From Methylotenera sp. (GTDB lineage Bacteria > Pseudomonadota > Gammaproteobacteria > Burkholderiales > Methylophilaceae), in the NCBI GenBank assembly GCA_013141495.1, contig JABFQV010000008.1, positions 404,221 through 468,220 on the forward strand: 64,000 nucleotides of DNA, given 5' to 3'. The position numbers were made by a program, and so were the translations under genes. A model generated the notes under the pieces. The model had not been told where the DNA came from. It did no database searches and was given only the letters and a program-made list of their open reading frames with translations. This document shows, in pieces, positions 55,642-64,000 of this stretch. How positions within the stretch are numbered: the stretch's first letter is position 1; each line of letters opens with the position of its first letter.

Positions 55642-55717
55642 GTCATGCTGAGTAGCGCGAAGCATCCATTAGCATCACTTCAAAAACCTCTGGATGCTTC
55701 GCGTTGCTCAGCATGAT
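55642..55717. repeat. palindromic repeat, GTCATGCTGAGTAGCG variant
   Basis: Arms 55642-55668 and 55691-55717 are complementary with a few mismatches (GAGTAGCGCGAAGC versus GCTTCGCGTTGCTC). Flanks match those of 54541. Confidence 0.75.
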
Positions 55718-55780
55718 GGAGTTTAAATTTTTAGTTTTAATGGAAATCTGTATTTAATCTCGACCATAAGTGTTTTTTAA

Positions 55781-56599
55781 TCAAGGGCTTACCGTTTTTT
55801 GTGGTGAGATGATTTGTGATGAGTCATCCCGATTTTGTGGTTCGTACAAAATCATGATAGATACGCGACGATTTTTAGCGCGACCAATTGGCGTTTCATT
55901 TTCACTAATGGGTTGTGAAGAGCCAAAACCGAGCGCACTCAGGCGTGCATCTGCAATACCGGCACTGCTTAGCATTCTGACGACGCTGCTTGCTCTTACT
56001 GCCGAGAGCTCCCAATTAGAGAAAAATATATCGTTGTGAATAGGGATGTTGTCGGTATGCCCTTCTACTTGAATGGCGCGTTGGTTGTCTTTAATTAAGG
56101 TGGCGATTTCACCCATGATGCTAGTTGCGGTAGTTGATAAATCAGCAGAGCCTGGGGTGAATAATAAGCTGTCATGAATGTCGATACGGATGCCGCGGTT
56201 ATTTTGCATGACACGAACTTTGCCTTCACTAATCAATGGCGATAACGTGTTTGATAAATCGATGCCCATACTGGTCATAGATTCACGTTCTCTGCGCATT
56301 TTTTCACTGTAAAGGTGGGATAGCGGCAGGGGTTTAATCAGTGAGGTTTGTTGACCTTTAATTTTACCTTCAGCGCCTAAGCCTTTTAGCTGGCTGTTTT
56401 GGTTGAGACCTGATGAGCCGTCGCCACTGAATGCGGTGCCCATAGAGGTTGTAAGTTGTGTATATTTGCCTTGATTTACGGATGAAATCGCGTACATCAC
56501 TACAAAAAATGCAAATAACAAGGTGATGAAGTCTGCATACGAAACCAGCCAGCGGTCTGGGTTGTCGTCGTTATCGTCAAAGGGCTTTCTTCTAATCAT
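55781..56599 (-). CDS. motD: flagellar motor stator protein MotD (MotB family)
   Basis: 272 aa. One TM (about 17-38, WLVSYADFITLLFAFFVVMYA) with the ion-conducting Asp23. The C-terminal OmpA-like peptidoglycan-binding domain has QVEGHTDNIPI, NWELSAVRASSVVRML and GFGSSQPISEN. With MotC it forms a proton-driven stator anchored to the cell wall. It is the last gene of the flagellar block; a 173-bp MITE lies between it and motC. Confidence 0.93.
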   Translation of the reverse strand: MIRRKPFDDNDDNPDRWLVSYADFITLLFAFFVVMYAISSVNQGKYTQLTTSMGTAFSGDGSSGLNQNSQLKGLGAEGKIKGQQTSLIKPLPLSHLYSEKMRRERESMTSMGIDLSNTLSPLISEGKVRVMQNNRGIRIDIHDSLLFTPGSADLSTTATSIMGEIATLIKDNQRAIQVEGHTDNIPIHNDIFFSNWELSAVRASSVVRMLSSAGIADARLSALGFGSSQPISENETPIGRAKNRRVSIMILYEPQNRDDSSQIISPQKTVSP

Positions 56600-56641
56600 G
56601 ATTTTTTAATGCTTTAAATATAGCGCTTGGATTGATATTTA

Positions 56642-56814
56642 GAGAGCTTTGCACGAAGCTGCCTTATTGCTAAAAACGTTAATTTTGTCATTCTGAGCGT
56701 AGCGAAGAATCCAGGCAACTAATTGATTATACTGGATTCTTCGCTACGCTCAGAATGACGGGCTTGATATTTTAGTTAAAAATAGTGCTATTTTTAGCTT
56801 CATGCAAAGCTCTC
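56642..56814. mobile_element. MITE copy, 173 bp, TSD ATTTA
   Basis: Terminal inverted repeats GAGAGCTTTGCACGAAGCT and AGCTTCATGCAAAGCTCTC (one mismatch). ATTTA occurs at 56637-56641 and 56815-56819. The palindromic core has exact 27-bp arms 56687-56713 and 56733-56759. Inserted in the motC-motD spacer, which would otherwise be about 64 bp. Confidence 0.9.
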
Positions 56815-56841
56815 ATTTAAAAACTATGATTTTTTAAATGG

Positions 56842-57582
56842 TTACTTTAAGTACGCTTCAAGGCGTTCTTCAACAATTCTTGGGTGGTCGCCATTGGCAA
56901 TGGATACCCATGCGTTAAGCAACATTTCGCGTCGTTTCATATCATTTTGTATGTGCGCTTTAAGTTTGCCTGCAATTGGCAAAAATACCAAATTGGCCAA
57001 ACCAACGCCATAAATGGTAGCGACAAAAGCGATTGCAATTCCGCTGCCTAGCTTGCTCGGGTCAGAAAGATTTTCCATGACATGAATGAGCCCCAGCACT
57101 GCGCCTAAAATACCTACGGTTGGGGCGTAGCCGCCGGCAGCATCCCAAATTTTGGCGGCATTACGCAGGTGCATTTCATGAAAATACATATCAATTGCCA
57201 TAATCTCACGTATTTTTTCTGGTGGTGTGCCATCAATCATGAGTCTTAAGCCTTTAATCACAAAAGGGTCAGTTTCTCTGCGTAAGTGTGATTCCAGCAT
57301 AAAAATGCCTTCTTTGCGTGCATATGTACTCCAGCCTATGGTGCGTACTGCAAGTGCTTTTCTGTCGTCAACGGGTAGCCTAAATATCTGGCGAATCATT
57401 AAAAGCCCCGCGATAAAAGTTTTAGGGTTGGTTTGTAATAACACCGCACCAAAAGTCCCCATCAATACAATCATCAAAGCGGCAGGCTGCATCAGTGAGC
57501 TAATGTGGCCACCTTCAACTGCTTGCCCAAGCAGAATACCTGCAAGGGCGATAATGATGCCGGCTACGCTACCCCAGTCCAT
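56842..57582 (-). CDS. motC: flagellar motor stator protein MotC (MotA family)
   Basis: A 246-aa four-TM protein with TMs at about 5-22, 32-50, 145-165 and 180-200. The MotA/TolQ/ExbB-type segment AAGGYAPTVGILGAVLGLIHVMENL and the Pro-containing channel helices are present. The length fits MotC rather than MotA (about 290). Its start overlaps fliA by 19 bp, so both are in one operon. Confidence 0.93.
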   Translation of the reverse strand: MDWGSVAGIIIALAGILLGQAVEGGHISSLMQPAALMIVLMGTFGAVLLQTNPKTFIAGLLMIRQIFRLPVDDRKALAVRTIGWSTYARKEGIFMLESHLRRETDPFVIKGLRLMIDGTPPEKIREIMAIDMYFHEMHLRNAAKIWDAAGGYAPTVGILGAVLGLIHVMENLSDPSKLGSGIAIAFVATIYGVGLANLVFLPIAGKLKAHIQNDMKRREMLLNAWVSIANGDHPRIVEERLEAYLK

Positions 57583-58298
57583 GATTTCTCTCTTAAATGT
57601 GCGCGTAGCCTGGCTACGGCCTGGCTATGTAGTTGACATACGCGTGATTCTGATACGTTCATTACCGCGCCGATTTCTTTTAAATTAAGCTCTTGCTCGT
57701 AGTAGAGCCCCATCAAAAGTTTTTCTCGCTCCGGTAGGGCGTCAATGGCGGCAATTAAGGCATCACGAAAGTCGCTGATTAACAAACCTTTAATGGGGTC
57801 GCTAGCATTATCGGTTTGAAAACGGTCCAGAAAATGCTCGCCACTGTCGGTGTCGTGAAAATCTTCGTAATATACTAATTGGTGGCCACTGCAATCACCC
57901 AACATGCCGTGGTAATCGGCAAGGGATAGGTTAAGTTTTTTTGCAACGTCAGCTTCACTAGGCGGCTGGCCGAGCTGTTGTTCAAGCTGGCTGATGGCAT
58001 GCTCAACATCGCGCATATTTTTACGGATACTGCGCGGTAGCCAATCTGAGCTGCGAAGTTCGTCTAGCATAGAGCCGCGAATTCTTTGTGCAGCGTAGGT
58101 TTCAAATTGCGCTCCATGCGTGTCTTCGTAGCGGTTAACCGCATCCAGCAAGCCCATCATGCCAGCCTGAATTAAATCATCAAGCTCCACGCTAGGCGGG
58201 AGTTTGGCCTTTAGCTGGTAAGCCAGCTTTTTAACTAAGATCGCATGTTGGTTGAGCAACTCGTCTTTTTGGTCTTTTTTTCCGTGCGCTGTGTACAT
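57564..58298 (-). CDS. fliA: flagellar sigma factor FliA (sigma-28)
   Basis: A 244-aa sigma-70-family factor. Region 2 has VELDDLIQAGMMGLLDAVNRYE and FETYAAQRIRGSMLDELRSSDWLPRSIR, diagnostic of FliA. Region 3 covers about 95-125 and region 4.2 has LNLKEIGAVMNVSESRVCQLHSQAVARLR. It directs late flagellar and motility gene transcription and is held by FlgM. It sits between flhG and motC without the chemotaxis genes found here in Pseudomonas. Confidence 0.96.
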   Translation of the reverse strand: MYTAHGKKDQKDELLNQHAILVKKLAYQLKAKLPPSVELDDLIQAGMMGLLDAVNRYEDTHGAQFETYAAQRIRGSMLDELRSSDWLPRSIRKNMRDVEHAISQLEQQLGQPPSEADVAKKLNLSLADYHGMLGDCSGHQLVYYEDFHDTDSGEHFLDRFQTDNASDPIKGLLISDFRDALIAAIDALPEREKLLMGLYYEQELNLKEIGAVMNVSESRVCQLHSQAVARLRAHLREKSWTGVA

Positions 58299-58319
58299 AA
58301 AAATTCTTTAGTTTAGCGA

Positions 58320-59138
58320 TTACGATGCCGGCTTCATGTAGGAAGCGTAATCATGCTTGAAGTCTAAGCGTTGTGCAATTTGTTTCAGTGCAGTTGAGGC
58401 AATCGCTAATGGAAATGCATCAATCACAGAGCGTCCAAGTTTAGTTGCGCGGCTTAAATGGTCGTCTGTTGGCACAGCACCAAAGTATTCAAGCTCAATT
58501 TGCATAAAGCGTTTTGCAACTTGCGATATATTGCGAAACACAATCTGCGCTTGGGCATCTGTTGCTTCATCCACAATAATGCCAAAAGAGCGTCTGCCAA
58601 GCTCACCGCAAATTTGTTTAATGAGGGTGTAGGCTTGGGTGATGGATTCAGGTTTACGGTTGAGCTGAATAATTATTTCGCTCTCGTTGAGTGTTTTTAG
58701 CGGCAATACCTGCTGTGTATTGAGTGTGGCGTCAACCAGTATGATTTCATACGACTGTGCCAGCAGATTAAACGCGTGATTAAGCGGTGTGCTGGCGTCA
58801 GTATCCATAGGCTTGGCCAACAGGTTTTTAGGCATTAACTTTGCTACAGAAAAACCGAGCTTAACTTTTTTTGTGGCATGCTGTACGGACGATTTTGTGC
58901 AGGCAACTTCAAGCAAAGAGGGGAGTTTATCGACTTCATAATCAGCTTCACGTGACTCATGAGAAGCATGCACCACTAACACATCATTGCCTTGGCTCAT
59001 GATAGAGGCAGCAAGATTGCTCATTAGTCGCGGCTGATTTTGTGTAGAGGTTGCTGAAATAATAGACACGATTCTAGGCTTGGGTGCGGCCATAATGCGG
59101 CGTAAGCCAGCGGCTTGATCATTTTGAAAGCTAGACAT
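58320..59138 (-). CDS. flhG: FlhG/FleN-like MinD-family protein with degenerate P-loop
   Basis: 272 aa. Position after flhF and the DQAAGLRRIMA N-terminus (the FlhF-stimulating DQAxxLR motif) identify it as FlhG, which limits flagellar number and location. The expected KGGxGKT Walker A is absent: the aligned stretch reads SIISATSTQNQPRLMSNLAASI, with no signature Lys. The later Asp motif is altered to ILVDATLN. It therefore probably cannot bind ATP normally, although the FlhF-activating segment is retained. It overlaps flhF by 8 bp. Confidence 0.85.
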   Translation of the reverse strand: MSSFQNDQAAGLRRIMAAPKPRIVSIISATSTQNQPRLMSNLAASIMSQGNDVLVVHASHESREADYEVDKLPSLLEVACTKSSVQHATKKVKLGFSVAKLMPKNLLAKPMDTDASTPLNHAFNLLAQSYEIILVDATLNTQQVLPLKTLNESEIIIQLNRKPESITQAYTLIKQICGELGRRSFGIIVDEATDAQAQIVFRNISQVAKRFMQIELEYFGAVPTDDHLSRATKLGRSVIDAFPLAIASTALKQIAQRLDFKHDYASYMKPAS

Positions 59139-60528
59139 GGCTAATCTCCGCTAACTGCAGTGCATTTGCTGTGCTGACTGTGTTGCCCATGATGAATGGT
59201 ATTTCTTCATCTAAAAATTGAAATGGTTGATGGCTGGCAGACTTTAAATTAAGCGCTAATTGAATCAGGTCTAATTTATTCGCTACGTGGATGTCTTCCG
59301 GCACGCGTTGCCCATTAGCGGTGTAAAACAATTTTAACTTCTCTCTAATAATCACATCCAGAGCGCTACCGATGGTGGCCGCTTCATCTAATTTAGTGAT
59401 AATGCAACCATCCAGTCCTTTGCCTTTATACGCTTGAATCACATCGGTCAATGTTTCACCGGTATTTGTCGCGTTTAAACACAATAGTTTTTTAATCGGC
59501 GTTTTAGTGCCAGATAGCATGGCAATTTGTTCTGTCACCATGCGGTCGCGCTGGCTGACGCCTACGGTATCAATCAGTATGGTGTGCTTGTTTTTGAGTT
59601 CGTTGAGTGCGATTTTTAAGTCAGCTTCATCTTTCACTGCATGTACCATCACCCCAAGTATTTTTCCGTAAATGCGCAATTGCTCATGTCCGCCAACGCG
59701 GTAGGCATCCGTGGTGATTAAGCCTAGGTTTTGGGTGCCATGTTTCATTACATAACGAGCGGCTAGCTTTGCTGTGGTGGTGGTTTTACCAACCCCTGTC
59801 GGGCCAATTAAAGCAAACACGCCACCTTGGTCTAACACCTCAGTTTCGTTTTCAATGGTGTTCAGGTTTCGGCCCAAGATGTATTTAACCCATGCTGTGG
59901 CTTTTTTACTATCCAAATTTGCAGGTAATTTTTCAGCTAAATATCTTGATAAAGCAGGGCTAAAACCAGCGGCTAATAAGGTACTTAATACTTCAGACTT
60001 TACCGGCTCGCGCTGCTGGATATTACCCCATGAAATTGCCGTGAGCTGTGATTCAATCACATTGCGCATATTGCGCATTTCACTCAGCATAAACGCCATC
60101 TGCTGGTTAGTGACTGATTGTTCTTGAGTATGTTTTTTTGTGGATGTTGTTTCTAGTTGAGGTGCGGCTTGCACGTCAACTTTAGGCGCATATAAATCGC
60201 TCGCGAGCTGATTTTGTTTAGCGATATGCTCGACTTTTGGCACAGCTACGTCAGGCACCTGTACGCGATTATTTTTATTTAAAAGCGATAACAATGTCGT
60301 AGGTTCTTCACGGCTTTCAGTTTGTGCGTAATTAAACTCCTGCACATGGTTTGCAGGCGTTTCGTTATTGACATAAGCATCCATGTCTTCTTCTCTAAAC
60401 GCCATAATCTCATTACCGCCATGTACGGCACGGTTTGAGAGAATCACGGCGTTATCGCCTAATTCTTTACGCACTGTGCTGAGTGCTTCGCGAGAGTTTT
60501 TGCCAAAAAATCGTCTAATGTTCATCAT
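59131..60528 (-). CDS. flhF: flagellar biosynthesis GTPase FlhF
   Basis: A 465-aa SRP-type GTPase. N-terminal MNIRRFFGKNSREALSTVRKELGDNAVILSNR, a variable linker, an N domain, then the G domain with ALIGPTGVGKTTTTAKLAAR (about 239-258), DAYRVGGHEQLRIY, LIDTVGVSQRD and TKLDEAATIG. It marks the site of polar flagellum assembly. The stop overlaps flhG, and its start overlaps the flhA stop by 4 bp. Confidence 0.95.
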   Translation of the reverse strand: MMNIRRFFGKNSREALSTVRKELGDNAVILSNRAVHGGNEIMAFREEDMDAYVNNETPANHVQEFNYAQTESREEPTTLLSLLNKNNRVQVPDVAVPKVEHIAKQNQLASDLYAPKVDVQAAPQLETTSTKKHTQEQSVTNQQMAFMLSEMRNMRNVIESQLTAISWGNIQQREPVKSEVLSTLLAAGFSPALSRYLAEKLPANLDSKKATAWVKYILGRNLNTIENETEVLDQGGVFALIGPTGVGKTTTTAKLAARYVMKHGTQNLGLITTDAYRVGGHEQLRIYGKILGVMVHAVKDEADLKIALNELKNKHTILIDTVGVSQRDRMVTEQIAMLSGTKTPIKKLLCLNATNTGETLTDVIQAYKGKGLDGCIITKLDEAATIGSALDVIIREKLKLFYTANGQRVPEDIHVANKLDLIQLALNLKSASHQPFQFLDEEIPFIMGNTVSTANALQLAEISHV

Positions 60529-62603
60529 GAACCTCCAATAAGACTAGTGACGCGTATGGTTTTTGAATCTGGTAATTCTTCATGTGACAGCACACGCAGG
60601 TGTGGCACCGCACGGCGCAAAAATTTAGATAGCGCGGCTCGAAGCGGTGCCGCTACCAGTAATACGGGAGTAAACCCCATTTGTTCTTGCTGTTTTGCTG
60701 CAGTTTCGGCTTGTCTTGATAAAGTTTCTGCCATGCCCGGCTCTATGGCTGAGCCAGTTGTGCTGGACTGCATCGCTTGCATCAGTAAACGCTCAAGATT
60801 GTTGTCCAGTGTCATCACTGTGACTTCATTGCCGGTAGGGAATAACTGCTGCACAATCGCGCGACCAAGTTGAACACGGACAAGTGCAGTGAGTTCGCTG
60901 GTATCTTGTGTTTGGCTTGCATATTCAGACAGGGTTTCCACAATGGTACGCATGTCGCGAATATGTACACCTTCGGCTAATAAATTTTGCAGTACTTTTT
61001 GAATCACAGATAAAGACAGCAGTTTTGGCACTAGGTCTTCAATCAGTTTGGGTGACTCTTTGCTGACGTGATCAAGTAATAACTGCACTTCTTGGCGACC
61101 AAGTAGCTCAGCTGCGTGCATCGAAATAATATGATTCAAATGCGTGGCAACCACAGTGCCTGCATCCACCACGGTGTAGCCCATGCTTTGCGCGCCGTCG
61201 CGCATACTGGCGTCAATCCATACCGCAGGCAACCCAAACGCCGGGTCGGTAGTGATTTGTCCAGGCAAAGCACCCGTTACCATGCCGGGGTCAATCGCTA
61301 AAAACTGACCAAAGTTAGATTCACCACTGGCTATTTCTACGCCTTTGAGGGTAATGCGATAACCAGATGGCCTAAGCTCTAGGTTGTCGCGAATATGCAC
61401 GGTAGGGGCGAGAAAGCCGATTTCTTGTGCAAATTTTTTGCGCAGGCCTTTAATGCGTTTGAGTAAATCACCGCCTTGCGATTTATCGACCAATGGAATT
61501 AAGCGATAGCCTACTTCAAGCCCTACAATATCTACAGGGGTAACATCGTCCCAACTGGCTTCTTCAGCCTCTACGGGCGCTTCTACTTTTTCTTCAATCT
61601 CAGGTTCGACAGCCACTACTTTTTGGCGCTCACTAGCCATGTAAGCTATGCCAGCTAGCACCGCCGCGAGCGTTAAAAATGCCAAGTTAGGCATACCAGG
61701 AATCACGCCCATACCGCCGATGATACCTGCGGTGACATAGATGACTTTTGGGTTAGAGAACAACTGCGTCATCAACTGACCACCAATATCTTCAGTGTTG
61801 GCAACGCGGGATACCACCACACCGGCTGCTACAGAGATAATAAGGGACGGAATTTGTGCAACCAAGCCATCACCAATCGCGAGTAACGTATAAATTTTAA
61901 CCGCGTCACCAAACGCTAAATCATGTTGCGCCATGCCCACAATCAAGCCACCGACAATATTGATAATGGTGACTAAAATACCTGCCACAGCATCACCGCG
62001 TACATATTTACTTGCACCATCCATGGCACCATAAAACTCAGACTCCTGACCAACCTCCGTGCGCCGACGACGCGCTTCATCTTCACCGATCAAGCCTGCG
62101 TTTAAATCAGCATCAATTGCCATTTGTTTGCCAGGCATGGCATCCAAGGTAAAGCGGGCGCCAACTTCAGCAATACGACCAGCACCTTTGGTTACAACAG
62201 TAAAGTTAATAATCGTTAAAATGATAAACACCACAATACCGACAGCGTAGTTGCCACCGATCAAAAAATGCCCAAAGGCTTCAATGACCTTGCCTGCAGC
62301 GTCAGGCCCGGTGTGGCCTTCTGTTAGCACAACGCGTGTTGAGGCGACGTTTAAAGATAAACGCAGCATCGTGGTTACCAGCAGCACGGTCGGGAACGCG
62401 ATAAAATCCAGCGCTTTAGTGGTTTGCAAGCCAATGAGCAATACCATAATGGAGAGTGCGATATTAAAACTGAATAGCACATCCAACGCGATTGGAGGTA
62501 ACGGCAAAATCATCATGGATAATAACAATATGATGATAAGCGGAGCCGCAACGGTACGACTGCCGAAATTATTCATCCATGCGGGTAGGTTAAATGAGTT
62601 CAT
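60525..62603 (-). CDS. flhA: flagellar export gate protein FlhA
   Basis: 692 aa. About eight N-terminal TMs, with the conserved FHIPEP region recognisable as DLNAGLIGEDEARRRRTEVGQESEFYGAMDGASKYVRGDA. A linker rich in Glu (about 330-350) precedes the cytosolic domain that docks chaperone-substrate complexes. It forms the nonameric export gate of the flagellar type III system. Its ATG touches the flhB stop (TAATG), indicating coupled translation. Confidence 0.96.
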   Translation of the reverse strand: MNSFNLPAWMNNFGSRTVAAPLIIILLLSMMILPLPPIALDVLFSFNIALSIMVLLIGLQTTKALDFIAFPTVLLVTTMLRLSLNVASTRVVLTEGHTGPDAAGKVIEAFGHFLIGGNYAVGIVVFIILTIINFTVVTKGAGRIAEVGARFTLDAMPGKQMAIDADLNAGLIGEDEARRRRTEVGQESEFYGAMDGASKYVRGDAVAGILVTIINIVGGLIVGMAQHDLAFGDAVKIYTLLAIGDGLVAQIPSLIISVAAGVVVSRVANTEDIGGQLMTQLFSNPKVIYVTAGIIGGMGVIPGMPNLAFLTLAAVLAGIAYMASERQKVVAVEPEIEEKVEAPVEAEEASWDDVTPVDIVGLEVGYRLIPLVDKSQGGDLLKRIKGLRKKFAQEIGFLAPTVHIRDNLELRPSGYRITLKGVEIASGESNFGQFLAIDPGMVTGALPGQITTDPAFGLPAVWIDASMRDGAQSMGYTVVDAGTVVATHLNHIISMHAAELLGRQEVQLLLDHVSKESPKLIEDLVPKLLSLSVIQKVLQNLLAEGVHIRDMRTIVETLSEYASQTQDTSELTALVRVQLGRAIVQQLFPTGNEVTVMTLDNNLERLLMQAMQSSTTGSAIEPGMAETLSRQAETAAKQQEQMGFTPVLLVAAPLRAALSKFLRRAVPHLRVLSHEELPDSKTIRVTSLIGGS

Positions 62604-63805
62604 TAGGCCAATACTCCTAACTCATTAGCGTCTTCATCTGCGGCGTTGTTAATCATACTGGGGGCTGGCATTAAGCTATGCGGATCAAGCGCATCCGGGA
62701 CAGGCAATGCATTTGGAATTTCCGGACGCAAGCCGCCATCTTTTTTAAAGATACGCATTTGAAACACATAAGCCAAAACTTCAGCCACGGCTGAAAATAA
62801 CGCCTCCGGTATTTCAGCGTTTAGTTCAGTGTGGGTAAATATGGCACGTGCCAGCTTTGGAGATTCAATCGTAAGTACATTATTTTCTGCTGCAATTTCG
62901 CGAATTTTCAACGCAACCGCATCAGCACCTTTAGCTACAACTACCGGCGCGCGCATGCCATCTTCTTTATATTTAATCGCCACGGCATAGTGTGTTGGGT
63001 TGGTAATCACAACATCGGCATTCGGGATTTCAGCCATCATTCTGCGTCTTGCCATTTCACGTTGTTGCTGACGAATTCTAGCTTTAATTTCAGGATTGCC
63101 TTCAGACTCTTTAGATTCTTGTTTGACTTCCTCTTTGGTCATTTTGAGTTTTTCTGCATAGTTATATAGCTGAAAAGGCACATCAATCGCAGCAATCAAA
63201 ACCAAAGCGCTCACAATAGATAAAAACCCAAATAACAGTAAGTCACCCATCTGTGAAATACCAGCCGCAACCGGTAACAATGAAAGCGAAAGGATCGCCT
63301 CCATGTCATTTGAAATCACCATAAAAGCAACAGTCCCCACCAAAACAGCTTTAGCCACAGATTTAACAAGCTCAATGGCGGAGTTTTTTGAAAACATATT
63401 GCTAATGCCTTGTAACGGATTCAGCTTGCTAAATTTAGGCATCAGTGCTTTTTCACTAAAATTCCACCCACCAATAAGTGCTGGCGAACCAATGGCAACG
63501 ATCATTAAAATTAGTGCGAAGGGGGCAAATGCTAACGTTAACTCATAAATACCACTCGCGATTTTCATGAGCAATAAAACAGGGTCGTAGGCCATCGCGC
63601 GGTCAAAACGTAAGCCCTCGCTCATAGAAGTTTTTAATGATTGATTTAGATATTCGCCCATCATCAACATGCTTAAGCCAGCGGCGAGCAGCACGGTAAG
63701 CGTCGCCAGCTCACGTGAGCGTGGCACATCACCTTCTTCACGCGCTTTTTCTATGCGCTTGGGCGAGGCCGGTTCTGTTTTCTCTAAATCGCTATCTTCA
63801 GCCAT
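62603..63805 (-). CDS. flhB: flagellar export switch protein FlhB
   Basis: A 400-aa protein: a charged N-terminus (EKTEPASPKRIEKAREEGDVPRS), four TMs (about 30-50, 85-110, 140-165, 180-205) and a cytosolic domain with the autocleavage motif NPTH at Asn269-Pro270. It sets substrate specificity of the flagellar export apparatus. It is the first gene of this block in the window, with a 195-bp region upstream. Start ATG 63805 follows ACGGGAA. Confidence 0.96.
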   Translation of the reverse strand: MAEDSDLEKTEPASPKRIEKAREEGDVPRSRELATLTVLLAAGLSMLMMGEYLNQSLKTSMSEGLRFDRAMAYDPVLLLMKIASGIYELTLAFAPFALILMIVAIGSPALIGGWNFSEKALMPKFSKLNPLQGISNMFSKNSAIELVKSVAKAVLVGTVAFMVISNDMEAILSLSLLPVAAGISQMGDLLLFGFLSIVSALVLIAAIDVPFQLYNYAEKLKMTKEEVKQESKESEGNPEIKARIRQQQREMARRRMMAEIPNADVVITNPTHYAVAIKYKEDGMRAPVVVAKGADAVALKIREIAAENNVLTIESPKLARAIFTHTELNAEIPEALFSAVAEVLAYVFQMRIFKKDGGLRPEIPNALPVPDALDPHSLMPAPSMINNAADEDANELGVLA

Positions 63806-64000
63806 GACGATTCCCGTTTTTTAAGCAGCTCTTAAGTTGTTTAGTGAAAATGTTGCTTAGTTAAAAATAAGTCGGGTTTTATACCGAATGGTAGCCATTA
63901 TTAGTTGAAACGATGTAATTGCATCTTTGGAATAAAAGGGTGAAAACCGCCTTTTCTTGAAGAGGCGAGACATAATTTATTGATAAACCTGTTGTTGCAG
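63806..64000. other. upstream region of flhB
   Basis: 195 bp to the window end. No gene seen. A weak dyad CGCCT with AGGCG lies near 63951-63968. No sigma-54 or sigma-28 consensus was recognised on the minus strand. Confidence 0.4.

Overview
The window looks like a chromosome segment of a motile betaproteobacterium with moderate GC, most likely a methylotroph of the family Methylophilaceae (Methylotenera-like). That placement is inferred from protein style and gene set (Pil-Chp cluster, dnaE-accA-tilS, purT, a flhBAFG-fliA-motCD block), not from a marker gene; no rRNA or tRNA gene was seen.

Layout. 0-1.05 kb: a FIST-domain sensor (minus, cut by the window edge). 1.3-9.9 kb: a type IV pilus chemosensory cluster, pilG-pilH-pilI-pilJ-chpA. 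10.3-16.2 kb: dnaE, accA, tilS. 16.4-25.5 kb: an unrecognised kinase-like protein, tesA divergent from an ABC transporter pair (ybbA and an FtsX-type permease), a TonB-dependent receptor and a sigma-54 activator. 26.1-36.5 kb: purT, a truncated haemoglobin, two DEAD-box helicases and typA, interspersed with three toxin-antitoxin type loci (MntA/HEPN with a broken toxin, an AbiE-like pair with a truncated toxin, an apparently intact dinJ-yafQ) and many small palindromic or MITE-like elements. 36.5-40 kb: a PglL-like O-oligosaccharyltransferase with a NarX/NarL-type two-component system. 40.3-54.2 kb: a complete-looking pseudopilus / type II secretion-like operon: two near-identical large pseudopilins, two further pseudopilins, a PilM-PilN-like fusion, PilO-like, GspE-like ATPase, GspF-like platform, PilP/GspC-like protein, secretin, lipoprotein and retropepsin-like protease. 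55-63.8 kb: a PepSY protein, then the flagellar block flhB-flhA-flhF-flhG-fliA-motC-motD on the minus strand.

How it fits together. The left end senses surfaces and controls twitching pili; the right end builds and powers the flagellum. Between them is a third envelope machine, the pseudopilus/secretin operon, with a candidate sigma-54 promoter in front of its second pilin gene and a glycosyltransferase-kinase-regulator operon just upstream. The substrate and purpose of that machine cannot be read from the sequence, and it is the best candidate here for an undescribed system.

The non-coding DNA is unusually rich. A roughly 170-220 bp MITE family with terminal inverted repeats and different 5-bp target duplications is present in at least three clean copies, one between motC and motD. 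A separate 43-nt hairpin element occurs three times with compensatory base changes in its stem. A perfect 36-bp palindrome lies just upstream of the AbiE-type regulator.
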